NCBI RefSeq assembly: GCF_900177545.1
Contig: NZ_FXBQ01000001.1
Coordinates: 62,001 to 126,000 of the forward strand
Source: Maritimibacter sp. HL-12
GTDB lineage: Bacteria > Pseudomonadota > Alphaproteobacteria > Rhodobacterales > Rhodobacteraceae
Length of the DNA stretch: 64,000 nt
Direction of reading: 5' to 3'
Shown in pieces: positions 16,822 to 26,707 of the stretch (positions are counted from its first letter, which is position 1; every line of letters starts with the position of its first letter). The position numbers and the translations under genes are program-made. Under the pieces are notes generated by a model. It did not search any database, was not told where the DNA came from, and saw nothing but the letters and a program-made list of their open reading frames with translations.

Positions 16822-18893
16822 CAGTTCGCCCCTCCGGTGATCGCCACGATGGTGATGAGAACGACGATCCCGATGACCATCGTGAAGGCATAGGTGAAGA
16901 CGTAGCCCGATTGCAGCCGCCCGGCGAGGCGGGTGAACCAGGGCACGATGCCCATCGCCAGCCCGTTGATCGCACCGTCGATCACGTTGCCGTCGCCGCG
17001 CTTCCACAGGAACCGGCCAAGCGCCTTGGCGGGCCTGACAAAGAGGAAGTCGTAGATCTCGTCGAAATACCACTTGTTGAGCAGGAAGCGGTAGAGGTGG
17101 GGCTGGCTTTCGGCGAGCCGCTTCGGCAGCGCCGGGTTGGCGATGTAGAACCACCAGGCAGTCACGAAGCCGATCACCATGGCGACGAAGGGCGAGACCT
17201 TCACCCATGTCGGCGCGTGGTGGGCATCATCGAGCACGTGGTTGTCGGGGTGCATGAAGATCGCCCCCTGCGGTGCCGCAGCGGCGGCGCGATCGCCGGC
17301 TTCGGTTTCGTCGGCGGATGCGGTTGCTTCACCGTCGTCGCCGTTCTCCACCGCCTCGGCGTGGTGCTCGGGGATACCGAAGTAGCGGTTCACCTGCTCA
17401 TGCGAGCCGAAGAATGACCCGTACCAGACCATGCCCGAGAACACCGCGCCGAGCGCCAGAACGCCGAGCGGAATGGTCATCACCCGGGGGCTTTCATGGG
17501 CGTGTTCGTGGGTGTGCTTGTCGCCCCGGGGCTTGCCCCAGAAGGTCAGAAACATCAGCCGCCACGAATAGAACGAGGTGAACAGCGCCGCGACCACGAG
17601 CAACCAGAACGCGGCCCCCCCCTCGGTGCCGGCCCATGCGCTCTCGATCACCGCGTCCTTCGACAGGAACCCGGCAAAGCCGATATGGGTGAGCGGGATG
17701 CCCACGCCGGTGATCGCCAGCGTGCCGATCAGCATGATCCAGAAGGTGATCGGAAACTTCGACCGGAGACCGCCGTAATTGCGCATGTCCTGCTCGTGGT
17801 GCATGCCGTGGATCACCGAGCCTGCGCCGAGGAAGAGCATCGCCTTGAAGAAGGCGTGGGTGAAGAGGTGGAACATCGCCACCGAGTAGACGCCGACGCC
17901 CGCGGCCACGAACATGTAGCCAAGCTGCGACATCGTGGAATAGGCGATCACGCGCTTGATGTCGTTCTGCACCAGCCCGATGGTGGCGGCGACGAAGGCG
18001 GTGGCAGCCCCGATCGCGACAATGAAGGCGAGCGCCTGCGGCGCATATTCCATCAACGGCGACATCCGCGAGACGAGGAACACCCCCGCCGTGACCATGG
18101 TGGCGGCGTGGATCAAGGCAGAGACCGGCGTCGGGCCTTCCATCGCGTCCGGCAACCAGGTGTGCAGGAAAAGCTGCGCCGACTTGCCCATCGCGCCGAC
18201 GAAAAGCAGGAAGGCGATGAGGTTGGCGGCGTTCCAGTCGGTCCAGAGGAACCGCACCTCGGTTTCCGCCAGCCCCGGTGCCGCGGCGAAGACGTCGTCG
18301 AGACGGATCGAGTCGGTCAGCAGGAAGATCGCGGCGATGCCGAGCGCGAAGCCGAAATCGCCCACCCGGTTGACCACGAAAGCCTTGATCGCGGCGGCGT
18401 TGGCGGAGGGTTTCTTGTAGTAGAAACCGATCAGCAGGTAGGAGGCCACGCCCACGCCTTCCCAGCCGAAGAACATCTGCAAGAGGTTGTCGGCAGTCAC
18501 CAGCGCGAGCATCGAGAAGGTGAAGAAGCTCAGGTAGGCGAAGAAGCGCGGCCGGTAGCTCTCCGGCTCGAACTGGTCGTCGTGCGCCATGTAGCCCATC
18601 GAATAGAGGTGCACGAGCGCCGAGATCGTGGTGACCACCACCAGCATGATCGCGGTCAGCCGGTCGAGTCGGATCGACCAGTCGGTCTGGAAGCTGCCGC
18701 TATCGATCCAGCGCATGATCTGGATCTGCTGGGTGCCCTCGGGCAGCCACAGGAACACGATCCACGACAGCAAGGCGGCGAGGAACAGGAGCCCCGTGGT
18801 AACGATCTGCGCCGCCTTGTCACCGATGATCCGGTGCCCGAACCCTGCGATCAACGCGCCGATCAGCGGGGCGAAGAGGATGATCTGGACCAT
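16821..18893 (-). CDS. nuoL: NADH-quinone oxidoreductase subunit L
   Basis: A 690-residue antiporter-like subunit at the distal end of the membrane arm, whose C-terminal lateral helix braces the other channels. Family marks include [37 protein letters not shown] and [19 protein letters not shown]. It is longer than the E. coli protein: an acidic, Ala-rich insertion ([12 protein letters not shown] onward, roughly residues 510-545) lies before the lateral-helix region. The start is ATG 18893, five bases after nuoK. Confidence 0.96.
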   Translation of the reverse strand: MVQIILFAPLIGALIAGFGHRIIGDKAAQIVTTGLLFLAALLSWIVFLWLPEGTQQIQIMRWIDSGSFQTDWSIRLDRLTAIMLVVVTTISALVHLYSMGYMAHDDQFEPESYRPRFFAYLSFFTFSMLALVTADNLLQMFFGWEGVGVASYLLIGFYYKKPSANAAAIKAFVVNRVGDFGFALGIAAIFLLTDSIRLDDVFAAAPGLAETEVRFLWTDWNAANLIAFLLFVGAMGKSAQLFLHTWLPDAMEGPTPVSALIHAATMVTAGVFLVSRMSPLMEYAPQALAFIVAIGAATAFVAATIGLVQNDIKRVIAYSTMSQLGYMFVAAGVGVYSVAMFHLFTHAFFKAMLFLGAGSVIHGMHHEQDMRNYGGLRSKFPITFWIMLIGTLAITGVGIPLTHIGFAGFLSKDAVIESAWAGTEGGAAFWLLVVAALFTSFYSWRLMFLTFWGKPRGDKHTHEHAHESPRVMTIPLGVLALGAVFSGMVWYGSFFGSHEQVNRYFGIPEHHAEAVENGDDGEATASADETEAGDRAAAAAPQGAIFMHPDNHVLDDAHHAPTWVKVSPFVAMVIGFVTAWWFYIANPALPKRLAESQPHLYRFLLNKWYFDEIYDFLFVRPAKALGRFLWKRGDGNVIDGAINGLAMGIVPWFTRLAGRLQSGYVFTYAFTMVIGIVVLITIVAITGGAN

Positions 18894-18898
18894 GTGCC

Positions 18899-19204
18899 TC
18901 AGCCTTTCATCACGTTGACATCTTCCACCGCGATCGAGCCGCGGGTGCGGAAGAAGCTCACCAGGATCGCGAGGCCGATGGCGGCCTCGGCGGCGGCGAC
19001 GGTCAGAACGAACAGGGTGAAGACCTGCCCGGTGAGATCACCGAGATAGGCCGAGAAGGCCACCAGGTTGATGTTGACCGCCAGCAGGATCAGCTCGATC
19101 GACATCAGGAGCACGATGATGTTCTTGCGATTGAGGAAGAGCCCGAAGATGCCGATGACGAAGAGTGCCGCCGCCAGCCCCAGGTAATGTTCAAGTCCAA
19201 CCAT
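18899..19204 (-). CDS. nuoK: NADH-quinone oxidoreductase subunit K
   Basis: A 101-residue, three-helix membrane subunit of complex I equivalent to mitochondrial ND4L. The conserved glutamates of the proton path are in [15 protein letters not shown] and in [11 protein letters not shown]. Length is exactly typical. It is separated from nuoJ by 70 bases, the largest gap between canonical nuo genes in the distal half, which contains a TCCGCC-TTG-GGCGGA hairpin at 19221-19235. Confidence 0.96.
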   Translation of the reverse strand: MVGLEHYLGLAAALFVIGIFGLFLNRKNIIVLLMSIELILLAVNINLVAFSAYLGDLTGQVFTLFVLTVAAAEAAIGLAILVSFFRTRGSIAVEDVNVMKG

Positions 19205-19274
19205 ATCGTCCCTCGTTCGTTCCGCCTTGGGCGGATGATTCTTGTATCGTCGCGCCCGGCGGCGCGGGCAGGCC

Positions 19275-19880
19275 CTAGAGCCCCTGCCCCGGCTTCACAT
19301 CGACCATCTTGATCGCCGCCTTCGGATCGCGGTGCATCTGGTCGACCACGTTCTGACGCTTGATGTCGCGGCGGTGGCGCATGGTGAGCACGATGGCCCC
19401 GATCATCGCCACCAGCAGGATCAGACCCGCAAGCTGGAACAGCAGCAGGTAGTCGGTGTAAATCACCATCCCCAGCGCCGCGGTGTTCTCGACCTCGCCC
19501 ACAGCAGGTGCCGCCATCATCTCGACCCCCTCGGCGGTGGCCCAGGTGCCGAAGATCAGGCCCAGTTCGACAAGCAGGACCACGCCGATCAACAGCCCGA
19601 TCGGCAGGTACTTGGCCATCCCTGCCTTCAACTCGGCGAAATCCACGTCGAGCATCATCACCACGAAGAGGAACAGCACCGCCACCGCGCCGACGTAGAC
19701 GATCATCAGGAGCATGGCGAGAAACTCGGCCCCGAGCAGCACGAAGAGCCCGGTGGCCCCGATGAAAGCGGTGATCAGCCAGAGCACCGCGTGCACCGGG
19801 TTGCGGCTCACCACGGTGAACAGCCCCCCCACCAGCACGGTCAGCGCGAAGACGTAGAATGCAAATCCGGCGACGGTCAT
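19275..19880 (-). CDS. nuoJ: NADH-quinone oxidoreductase subunit J
   Basis: A 201-residue membrane subunit of complex I equivalent to ND6. Five helices are expected; the conserved [18 protein letters not shown] segment includes the helix whose pi-bulge couples quinone chemistry to proton pumping. The ATG overlaps the stop of the preceding carboxymuconolactone-decarboxylase-like gene by four bases. Confidence 0.96.
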   Translation of the reverse strand: MTVAGFAFYVFALTVLVGGLFTVVSRNPVHAVLWLITAFIGATGLFVLLGAEFLAMLLMIVYVGAVAVLFLFVVMMLDVDFAELKAGMAKYLPIGLLIGVVLLVELGLIFGTWATAEGVEMMAAPAVGEVENTAALGMVIYTDYLLLFQLAGLILLVAMIGAIVLTMRHRRDIKRQNVVDQMHRDPKAAIKMVDVKPGQGL

Positions 19881-20293
19881 GCGTCCCCCTCCTCGTCGGT
19901 TTCGGCATAGACGCCCTTGGCGAGCTCCAATGCGCGGTTCATGGCCGGAAGCCCGCCCAGCATCGACATCTGGTAGATGACTTCAGCGACTTCCTTTTCC
20001 CGCGCACCGGCCTCCTTGAGGTGGCGCAGGGTGATCTTGATCTGCGGCTCGGCATGGGCCCCGGTCGCCACCAGCCCCGCCAGCGTCACCATCAGCCGGG
20101 TCTTGGCATCCAGCCCGTCGGGGTTGAAGGCATTGCCGAACACCGCCTCCATCCAGTCGGCCGGCATGGTCGGAAAGAGCTTGTCGAAGCCCTTTGGCGT
20201 GAACTCCGCCAAGGCGGGATTCATCGCCCGCGCCATCGTCGCGGCCTGTTCCATCATCTGGGCGTATGTCTTGGCGAAATCGCTCATGTTCAT
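19877..20293 (-). CDS. Carboxymuconolactone-decarboxylase-like (AhpD-fold) protein inside the nuo operon
   Basis: A 138-residue soluble helical protein lying between nuoI and nuoJ, nine bases after nuoI and overlapping nuoJ by four bases. Segments [25 protein letters not shown] and [23 protein letters not shown] fit the CMD/AhpD fold, in which a CxxC pair usually gives peroxidase activity. Here the usual cysteine positions are occupied by Ala/His (ATGAHAE), so it lacks the AhpD redox pair and is more like gamma-carboxymuconolactone decarboxylase. Its role in complex I biology is unknown; tight coupling suggests co-production with the membrane arm. The start could also be the ATG two codons later. 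Confidence 0.82.
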   Translation of the reverse strand: MNMSDFAKTYAQMMEQAATMARAMNPALAEFTPKGFDKLFPTMPADWMEAVFGNAFNPDGLDAKTRLMVTLAGLVATGAHAEPQIKITLRHLKEAGAREKEVAEVIYQMSMLGGLPAMNRALELAKGVYAETDEEGDA

Positions 20294-20302
20294 GTCCCGC
20301 GC

Positions 20303-20794
20303 CTACCGATAGGGCGCGTCCAGCTCCAGGTTGCGGGCGATCTCGGCTTCCCAGCGGTCGCCGTTGTCGAGCAGCTTCTGCTTGTCGTAGAACAGCTCCT
20401 CGCGGCTTTCGGTGGCAAACTCGAAGTTCGGCCCCTCGACGATGGCATCGACCGGGCAGGCTTCCTCGCAATAACCGCAGTAGATGCACTTGGTCATGTC
20501 GATGTCGTAGCGCGTGGTGCGGCGCGAGCCGTCATCGCGCGGCTCGGCGTCGATGGTGATCGCCTGCGCCGGGCAGATCGCCTCGCACAGCTTGCAGGCA
20601 ATGCAGCGTTCCTCGCCGTTGGGGTAGCGGCGCAGCGCGTGTTCACCCCGGAAACGCGGCGAGAGATGTCCCTTCTCGTAAGGGTAGTTCAGCGTTGCCT
20701 TGGGCTTGAAGAAATACTTCAGCCCGAGCTTGAAGCCGACGAGGAAATCCCAAAGCACGAAGTACTTGGCGGCGCGAACATAGTCGAATGCCAT
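20303..20794 (-). CDS. nuoI: NADH-quinone oxidoreductase subunit I
   Basis: A 163-residue ferredoxin-like subunit carrying clusters N6a and N6b, which pass electrons to N2. Two 8Fe-type motifs are intact: Cys64, 67, 70, 74 ([11 protein letters not shown]) and Cys103, 106, 109, 113 ([11 protein letters not shown]). An N-terminal amphipathic helix contacts the membrane arm. Four bases separate it from nuoH. Confidence 0.97.
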   Translation of the reverse strand: MAFDYVRAAKYFVLWDFLVGFKLGLKYFFKPKATLNYPYEKGHLSPRFRGEHALRRYPNGEERCIACKLCEAICPAQAITIDAEPRDDGSRRTTRYDIDMTKCIYCGYCEEACPVDAIVEGPNFEFATESREELFYDKQKLLDNGDRWEAEIARNLELDAPYR

Positions 20795-20798
20795 GGCT

Positions 20799-21836
20799 TC
20801 AGCCTCCCGTGGTCCAGCGGGCGTAGGTGCCCCAGAATGCGCCGTATTGCGCGAAGAATGCGACCAGAACGACCCAGGCCAGCGAGAGCGGCAGGAACAC
20901 CTTCCAGCCGATCCGCATGAGCTGGTCGTAGCGGTAGCGCGGCACCACCGCCTTGGTCATCATGAAGACGAACCAGAAGAAACCCATCTTGAGGAACATC
21001 CAGTGAATGCCGTCGGCCAGCCCCGGGATCGGCGACAGCCAGCCGCCGAAGAACAGCAGCGTGATCAGCGCCGTCATCAGCGTGATCGCGACGTATTCGC
21101 CGATCATGTAGAGCAGGAACGGGGTCGAGGAATATTCCACCTGGTAACCCGCCACCAGTTCCGATTCAGCCTCCGGCAGATCGAACGGCGGGCGGTTGGT
21201 CTCCGCCATCGCCGAGATGATGAACAGGAACACCATCGGGAAATGCGGCAGCCAATACCACGAGAGCAGCCCCGCCCCGGCTTGCGCATTGACGATATGG
21301 GTCAGGTTCATCGAACCGGTCGAGATGATCACGCCGATGATGATCAGGCCGATCGAGACCTCGTAGGAGATCATCTGAGCGGCGGAGCGGAGCGAGCCGA
21401 GGAAGGGGTATTTCGAGTTCGAGGCCCAGCCGCCCATGATCACGCCGTAAACCTCCAGCGAGGAGACCGCGAAGATGAACAGGATCGCCACGTTGATATC
21501 GGCCAGCACCCAGCCCTCGTTGAACGGGATCACCGCCCAGGCCACCAGCGCCAGCACGAGGCTGAGCAGCGGCGCGAGGAAGAAGACGAACTTGTCCGCC
21601 CCCGCCGGCACGACGATTTCCTTCACCACGTACTTGATGAAGTCGGCGAAACTTTGCAGCAGGCCGAAAGCGCCCACCACGTTGGGGCCCTTGCGCAACT
21701 GCACCGCGGCCCAGACCTTGCGGTCGGCCCAGAGCAGGAAGGCCAGCGCCACGAGGAGCGGCACCACGATCAGCAGCACCTGCCCGGTGATGAGCAGCGC
21801 GATGCCGAGGTTGGTGGTCGTGAAGAATTCATACAT
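20799..21836 (-). CDS. nuoH: NADH-quinone oxidoreductase subunit H
   Basis: A 345-residue membrane subunit (ND1 equivalent) that forms much of the quinone chamber. The family signature [20 protein letters not shown] is present as two adjacent blocks ([10 protein letters not shown] and [10 protein letters not shown]), with the acidic residues of the quinone-linked channel. The ATG at 21836 (MYEFFTTTN) is chosen; the open frame runs 70 codons further upstream but overlaps the lipoprotein gene and is not conserved-looking. Confidence 0.96.
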   Translation of the reverse strand: MYEFFTTTNLGIALLITGQVLLIVVPLLVALAFLLWADRKVWAAVQLRKGPNVVGAFGLLQSFADFIKYVVKEIVVPAGADKFVFFLAPLLSLVLALVAWAVIPFNEGWVLADINVAILFIFAVSSLEVYGVIMGGWASNSKYPFLGSLRSAAQMISYEVSIGLIIIGVIISTGSMNLTHIVNAQAGAGLLSWYWLPHFPMVFLFIISAMAETNRPPFDLPEAESELVAGYQVEYSSTPFLLYMIGEYVAITLMTALITLLFFGGWLSPIPGLADGIHWMFLKMGFFWFVFMMTKAVVPRYRYDQLMRIGWKVFLPLSLAWVVLVAFFAQYGAFWGTYARWTTGG

Positions 21837-21847
21837 GGTGCATGGCC

Positions 21848-22264
21848 TCAGATCGTCGGTATCCCGTTGTCCTCGCAGGCATCGACGGTCACTTCCGCGT
21901 CGATCGTCCGCAAGCCTTGCGGCAGCGCGTCGGAGATGACGTAAACCGCGTTCCCCGTCCAGACACTGCCTTGTTGTTGCACGTTGGTGCGCACATGCCG
22001 GGCAAAACCGTAGCCCCGGATGAGCGCGTATTGCGCCGCCGCGCATTCGCCGTAGTCCGCCACGTCCTCGGTATCACGCGCGCCGCGCATTGACACGTCG
22101 AACTGCACCAGATCGCCGTCGAGCAGCCCGGTTTCGATGCCGAGATACACCGGCTCGAACGGCATCGCATCGCGCGAAACATCTGGCTCCGGCTCGGCGC
22201 AGGCCGCGAGCGCGAGCGCCGCGGCGGGCGCCATTGCGGCGATATGGGCGGCGCGGCGCATCAT
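21848..22264 (-). CDS. Small lipoprotein between nuoG and nuoH
   Basis: A 138-residue protein with a signal peptide and lipobox LALAAC (lipid-bearing Cys near residue 22), so it should be exported and anchored on the periplasmic side. The mature part has three further cysteines (GECAAAQ and DACEDNG among them) and ends GIPTI. Its ATG overlaps the nuoG stop by four bases and nuoH begins 11 bases after its stop, so it is firmly part of the operon. I do not recognise the family; a periplasmic complex I assembly or accessory role is an inference from position. Confidence 0.8.
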   Translation of the reverse strand: MMRRAAHIAAMAPAAALALAACAEPEPDVSRDAMPFEPVYLGIETGLLDGDLVQFDVSMRGARDTEDVADYGECAAAQYALIRGYGFARHVRTNVQQQGSVWTGNAVYVISDALPQGLRTIDAEVTVDACEDNGIPTI

Positions 22265-24282
22265 TCGGCGGCGATCTCCCCGGCCTTGCGCGCTTTCGCC
22301 TGGGCCGAAAGCTGGCCCATCAGGGCCGAGGCGCGCGCGATCGGGTTGGTGAGGTAGAAATCGCGGGTCACGTTGCGGAAATCCGCCTTGCCCGGCTTCT
22401 TCGGCTTGAGCGGCCGCCAGTCGTTTTCCGGCACCTCGTCAATCCGCCCGAGGTGCGGAACGGCGGTGATCATCGCCCGGCGCAGGGCTGCCTGGCTGTC
22501 CCACGGCAGCGGCGCGCCAAGCTCGCCGGAGAGCGCGCGCAGCACCGCCCAAGCCTCCTTGGCCTCGCCCGGCGGGAAGGCGGCGCGCAGCGCCAGTTGC
22601 GGGCGTCCCTCGGTGTTCACGAAAAGCCCCGATTCTTCCGTGTAGGCGGCGACGGGCAGGATGATATCGGCCCGGTGCGCCCCGCGGTCGCCGTGGTGGC
22701 CGACGTAGATCACCGTTGGCCCTGCCTCGATCTCGATCTCGTCGGCGCCCATGTTGACGATCACGTCGGCACCCTCGGTGGCGGCCTGAAGCCCGCCCTC
22801 GGTGACCGCCCCCACGTCCATCGCGCCGACCCGGCCGGCGGCCGTGTTCAGCACCATGAACTTCGAGTTGGAGTTCTCGGCCAGTTGCATCGCGAGCGCG
22901 AGAACGGCCTCGCCATCGGCCTCGTTCAAGGCCCCCTGCCCGACGATCACGAGGCTCGGCACCTCCTTCGTCGGGCCGATCTCCTTGGCCGCAAGCTCTT
23001 CGAGCGCCGCGCGGTCGGTGCCGACGTGGACATATTCATACGTCAGATCAACGGCTTCGCCGACCAGCCCCACGGTCGCGCCATTCAGCCATGCCTTGCG
23101 GATACGGGCGTTGAGAACCGGCGCTTCGTCGCGCGGGTTGGTGCCGATGAGCTGGATCATCTTCGCGCTGTCGATATCCTCGATCGTGGCGGTGCCGACA
23201 TAGGCGCAGCGGTTGCCCTCGGGCAGTTTCGCGCCGTCTGTGCGACATTCGACAGCGCCGCCCATGCCTTCGATCAGGGATTTCAGCGAAAACGCCGCCT
23301 CGGTGGAGGCCAGATCGCCCACCAGCCCGGCGAGCTTTTTCGCCCCCTGCATCGCCTTGGCCGCCGCGCCGAGCGCTTCGGGCCATTCGACCGGGGCGAG
23401 TTTGCCGCCCTTGCGCACGTAAGGCCGGTCGAGCCGCTGGCGGCGCAGCCCGTCCCAGACGAAACGGGTCTTGTCGGAGATCCACTCCTCGTTCACGCCG
23501 TCATGGTTGCGCGGCAGGATCCGCATCACTTCGCGGCCCTTGGTATCGACCCGGATGTTGCTCCCCAGCGCGTCCATCACGTCGATGGTTTCGGTCTTGG
23601 AAAGCTCCCACGGCCGGGCGGTGAAGGCGTAAGGTTTCGAGGTGAGCGCGCCCACCGGGCAAAGGTCGATGATGTTGCCTTGCAGGTTGCTGTCGAGCGT
23701 CTCGTTCAGATAGCTGACGATCTCGGCATCCTCGCCGCGCCCTGTCTGGCCCATCTGGGTGATCCCGGCCACCTCGGAGGTGAAGCGCACGCAGCGGGTA
23801 CAGGAGATGCAGCGGGTCATCTGGGTGGCAACCAGCGGACCGAGATCGAGGTCTTCCACCGCCCGTTTGGGCTCGCGGAACCGCGAGAAATCCATGCCAT
23901 AGGCCATCGCCTGATCTTGCAGGTCGCATTCGCCGCCCTGATCGCAGATCGGGCAATCGAGCGGGTGGTTGATGAGGATGAACTCCATCACCCCCTCGCG
24001 CGCCTTCTTGACCATCGGCGAATTGGTTTTCACCACCGGCGGCTGGCCTTCCGGGCCGGGGCGCAGGTCTTTGACCTGCATCGCGCAGGAGGCCGCGGGT
24101 TTCGGCGGGCCGCCGACCACCTCGACAAGGCACATCCGGCAGTTCCCGGCGATCGAGAGCCGTTCGTGGTAGCAGAACCGCGGCACCTCGATGCCCACCT
24201 GTTCGCAGGCCTGGATCAGGGTCATCGCCCCCGGAACCTCGACCTCGATGTCGTCGATGACGATTTTCTTCAGGTCGCTCAT
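22261..24282 (-). CDS. nuoG: NADH-quinone oxidoreductase subunit G
   Basis: A 673-residue peripheral-arm subunit with the chain of iron-sulfur clusters N1b, N4 and N5. The N-terminal [2Fe-2S] domain shows [15 protein letters not shown], then [17 protein letters not shown] and [10 protein letters not shown] for the next clusters, including the His-ligated N5. The remainder is a molybdopterin-oxidoreductase-like fold without a cofactor. Length is the shorter Paracoccus/mitochondrial form rather than the E. coli one, and no N7 cluster motif was noticed. Confidence 0.96.
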   Translation of the reverse strand: MSDLKKIVIDDIEVEVPGAMTLIQACEQVGIEVPRFCYHERLSIAGNCRMCLVEVVGGPPKPAASCAMQVKDLRPGPEGQPPVVKTNSPMVKKAREGVMEFILINHPLDCPICDQGGECDLQDQAMAYGMDFSRFREPKRAVEDLDLGPLVATQMTRCISCTRCVRFTSEVAGITQMGQTGRGEDAEIVSYLNETLDSNLQGNIIDLCPVGALTSKPYAFTARPWELSKTETIDVMDALGSNIRVDTKGREVMRILPRNHDGVNEEWISDKTRFVWDGLRRQRLDRPYVRKGGKLAPVEWPEALGAAAKAMQGAKKLAGLVGDLASTEAAFSLKSLIEGMGGAVECRTDGAKLPEGNRCAYVGTATIEDIDSAKMIQLIGTNPRDEAPVLNARIRKAWLNGATVGLVGEAVDLTYEYVHVGTDRAALEELAAKEIGPTKEVPSLVIVGQGALNEADGEAVLALAMQLAENSNSKFMVLNTAAGRVGAMDVGAVTEGGLQAATEGADVIVNMGADEIEIEAGPTVIYVGHHGDRGAHRADIILPVAAYTEESGLFVNTEGRPQLALRAAFPPGEAKEAWAVLRALSGELGAPLPWDSQAALRRAMITAVPHLGRIDEVPENDWRPLKPKKPGKADFRNVTRDFYLTNPIARASALMGQLSAQAKARKAGEIAAE

Positions 24283-24285
24283 GTC

Positions 24286-25575
24286 TTACTCCGCCGCCAT
24301 CCGGCCCGTTTTCTGGGCCTTGATCCGGTCTTCGATTTCGTCGCGGAAATTGCGGATCAACCCCTGGATCGGCCAGGCTGCCGCATCGCCGAGGGCGCAG
24401 ATCGTGTGGCCCTCCACCTGCTTGGTGACGTCGAACAACATGTCGATCTCCTCGATCTCCGCCTCGCCGCGCACCAGCCGTTCCATCACCCGCATCATCC
24501 AGCCGGTGCCTTCACGGCAGGGCGTACACTGGCCGCAGCTCTCGTGCTTGTAGAACTTCGACAGCCGCCAGATCGCCTTCACGATGTCGGTGGACTTGTC
24601 CATCACGATCACCGCCGCGGTGCCGAGCCCCGACTTGAGATCCTTCTGCAGGTAGTCGAAATCCATGATCGCATCGCGCATGTTCTCGCCGCGCACCACC
24701 GGCACCGAGGAGCCGCCGGGGATCACCGCCAGCAGGTTGTCCCAGCCGCCGCGAATGCCGCCGCAATGGGTCTCGATCAACTCCTCGAAGGAGATCGACA
24801 TCTCTTCTTCAACAACGCACGGGTTGTTGACGTGGCCGGAGATGGCAAAAAGCTTGGTGCCGGCATTGTTGGCCCGCCCGAACCCGGCGAACCACGCGCC
24901 GCCGCGGCGCAGGATGGTGGGCACGACGGCGATGCTCTCGACGTTGTTGACCGTGGTCGGCGCACCGTAGAGCCCGGCCATCGCCGGGAACGGCGGTTTC
25001 ATCCGCGGCATGCCCTTCTTGCCTTCGAGGCTTTCGAGCAGCGCGGTTTCCTCGCCGCAGATGTAAGCCCCGGCACCGTGGTGCAGGAAGAGGTCGAAAT
25101 CCCAGCCCGATCCAGCGGCGTTCTTGCCCAGAAGCCCGGCGTCATAGGCCTCGTCGATCGCGGCCTGAAGCGCCTCGCGCTCGCGGATGTATTCGCCGCG
25201 AATGTAGATGTAGGACGTATGCGCGCCCATCGCGAAGCTCGCGATCAGCGCCCCCTCGATCAGCGTATGCGGATCGTGGCGCATGATCTCGCGGTCCTTG
25301 CAGGTGCCCGGCTCGCTTTCGTCGGCGTTGATCACGAGATAGGCCGGCCGGCCGTCGCTTTCCTTGGGCATGAAAGACCACTTGAGGCCGGTCGGAAAGC
25401 CCGCCCCGCCCCGGCCGCGCAAGCCGCTGGACTTCATCTCGTCGATGATCCAGTCGCGCCCCTTGGCGATGATCCCGGCCGTCCCGTCCCAATGGCCACG
25501 CGCCTTCGCACCCGCAAGGGTGCGCTCGTGCATGCCATAGAGGTTGGTGAAGATCCGGTCCTGATCCTTCAACAT
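24286..25575 (-). CDS. nuoF: NADH-quinone oxidoreductase subunit F
   Basis: A 429-residue subunit that binds NADH and FMN and carries cluster N3. The flavin/NADH loop is [14 protein letters not shown] and the N3 cysteines are in [13 protein letters not shown] plus a later C in HTICALGDA. It is followed by nuoG after three bases and preceded by the short DUF5337-like gene after six bases. Length is normal. Confidence 0.97.
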   Translation of the reverse strand: MLKDQDRIFTNLYGMHERTLAGAKARGHWDGTAGIIAKGRDWIIDEMKSSGLRGRGGAGFPTGLKWSFMPKESDGRPAYLVINADESEPGTCKDREIMRHDPHTLIEGALIASFAMGAHTSYIYIRGEYIREREALQAAIDEAYDAGLLGKNAAGSGWDFDLFLHHGAGAYICGEETALLESLEGKKGMPRMKPPFPAMAGLYGAPTTVNNVESIAVVPTILRRGGAWFAGFGRANNAGTKLFAISGHVNNPCVVEEEMSISFEELIETHCGGIRGGWDNLLAVIPGGSSVPVVRGENMRDAIMDFDYLQKDLKSGLGTAAVIVMDKSTDIVKAIWRLSKFYKHESCGQCTPCREGTGWMMRVMERLVRGEAEIEEIDMLFDVTKQVEGHTICALGDAAAWPIQGLIRNFRDEIEDRIKAQKTGRMAAE

Positions 25576-25581
25576 GCCTGT

Positions 25582-25809
25582 TTATCCTTCATTCTTCTGG
25601 CGTGCCCGCCAGATCCGAAACGTCACGATCAGCACGAAGGCGAACCCCGCCAGCGCCACCAGGTCGAACAGAGCGCGGGTGCGCTGGGTCCAGTCCCATT
25701 CGTTGCCCGCCCAGATCGCCCCGATCCAGAACAAGCCCGTCGCGGCCGCCACGAGGGCGGCAATGCGGCCTTGCCGCGCGAGGGCCTTGTCGTCCGGATC
25801 GGTGCTCAT
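25582..25809 (-). CDS. DUF5337-like two-helix membrane protein in the nuo operon
   Basis: A 75-residue protein with a charged N terminus, two hydrophobic helices (about AALVAAATGLFWIGAIW and ALFDLVALAGFAFVLIV) and a basic C terminus RIWRARQKNEG. It resembles the DUF5337 family that I recall next to nuoF in Rhodobacterales; function is unknown. I chose ATG 25809 because GGGAG lies eight bases upstream; a GTG three codons earlier also opens the frame. Its position between the HHH-domain protein and nuoF argues for co-expression with complex I. Confidence 0.72.
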   Translation of the reverse strand: MSTDPDDKALARQGRIAALVAAATGLFWIGAIWAGNEWDWTQRTRALFDLVALAGFAFVLIVTFRIWRARQKNEG

Positions 25810-25827
25810 CTCGGTCACTCCCGGGCC

Positions 25828-26604
25828 TTACTCGTTATACTTGCCGGTTTCGGACGCACGCTTGGAAAACTCGGTTTCCTCGCCGCTCGCCAGCGCCCGG
25901 GCCTGCGCGACCCAGCCATCGCGGCTGACCCGGCCCTTGAACCCCTTGAGGTTCTTGTCGACCCAGGCCACCTCGGCCTTGGTCCAGTTCGCGATCTGGT
26001 CGTAATGGTAGTAGCCCAGATCGTGCAGCAATCCCTCAAGCTTCGGGCCGACGCCCTTGATCAGCTTGAGATCGTCCGCGCCACCGCCGCGCGGCGCGTC
26101 GAGCCCTTCGGGGCGGGTGCCCTCGCCTGCGTCCCCGGCCGGCGCGGCCTTGTCTTCTGCCACCTTCTGCGCGGCACGGGCCGCGGCCGCGGCCTCCTCA
26201 GCGGCGGCCTTGCGCGCAAGGTCGACCTCCGCCGCGGCCTTCTCCTCGGCCGCTTTCCTGGCCGCCTCCGCCGCCTCGGCGGCCTTCTCGGCTTCCTCCG
26301 CGTCCCGGGCGGTCTTGGCCTCGGCCATTGCCCGGTCGACCGCGTCCTGCTCGGCCGCGACCGAGGGATCGGCGGGCTTGGCAGCCGGAGCGCCGGTTCC
26401 CACGCCGGCGGCCGCACCGCTTTCGGCGCTTCCCACGGTGCAGAACATCCGTTGCAGAACAAGTCCGACCGCAACCGCAAGCGCAATGGCAACGATCAGC
26501 CCCAAGAGGCCGCCGACCAGTAGCAGCAGGACGAGGCCCAGAAGCGCGCCCACGATCCAGCAGATGTTGCGGCAGGAAAACATGCCTTGATCCGTGTTAG
26601 TCAT
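25828..26604 (-). CDS. Membrane-anchored protein with a C-terminal helix-hairpin-helix domain related to the NuoE tail
   Basis: A 258-residue protein: a short N terminus with two cysteines, a strongly hydrophobic segment at about residues 15-50 (one or two helices), an Ala/Glu/Lys-rich probable coiled coil at about 80-150, and a C-terminal domain at 168-258. That domain ([36 protein letters not shown]) is a duplicate of the NuoE C-terminal extension encoded just upstream; about 62 of 81 aligned residues are identical by hand count. IKGVGPKLE is a helix-hairpin-helix signature, often nucleic-acid- or protein-binding. Function is unknown; it could tether a partner of NuoE to the membrane. Confidence 0.82.
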   Translation of the reverse strand: MTNTDQGMFSCRNICWIVGALLGLVLLLLVGGLLGLIVAIALAVAVGLVLQRMFCTVGSAESGAAAGVGTGAPAAKPADPSVAAEQDAVDRAMAEAKTARDAEEAEKAAEAAEAARKAAEEKAAAEVDLARKAAAEEAAAAARAAQKVAEDKAAPAGDAGEGTRPEGLDAPRGGGADDLKLIKGVGPKLEGLLHDLGYYHYDQIANWTKAEVAWVDKNLKGFKGRVSRDGWVAQARALASGEETEFSKRASETGKYNE

Positions 26605-26707
26605 CGTTCAAGTCCCCCATTGGTCCTGTTGGTCAATCCCTGCGGGCGCGTCGCCAGCTTTGGCCGGTCTGTTGTTTGCGCGTCCCGTCATCACTCGCAC
26701 CCGACAC

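Noticed and set aside
13086-16893. Long plus-strand frames opposite birA, nuoN and nuoM
   Set aside because: Shadows of well-identified minus-strand genes; His/Arg/Gln-rich without recognisable domains.
22090-26523. A 1477-codon plus-strand open frame
   Set aside because: It is antisense to nuoF, nuoG and the genes around them. Its composition (Arg, His, Gly, Ala rich) is that of a complement of GC-biased codons; no motif or ribosome site supports it.
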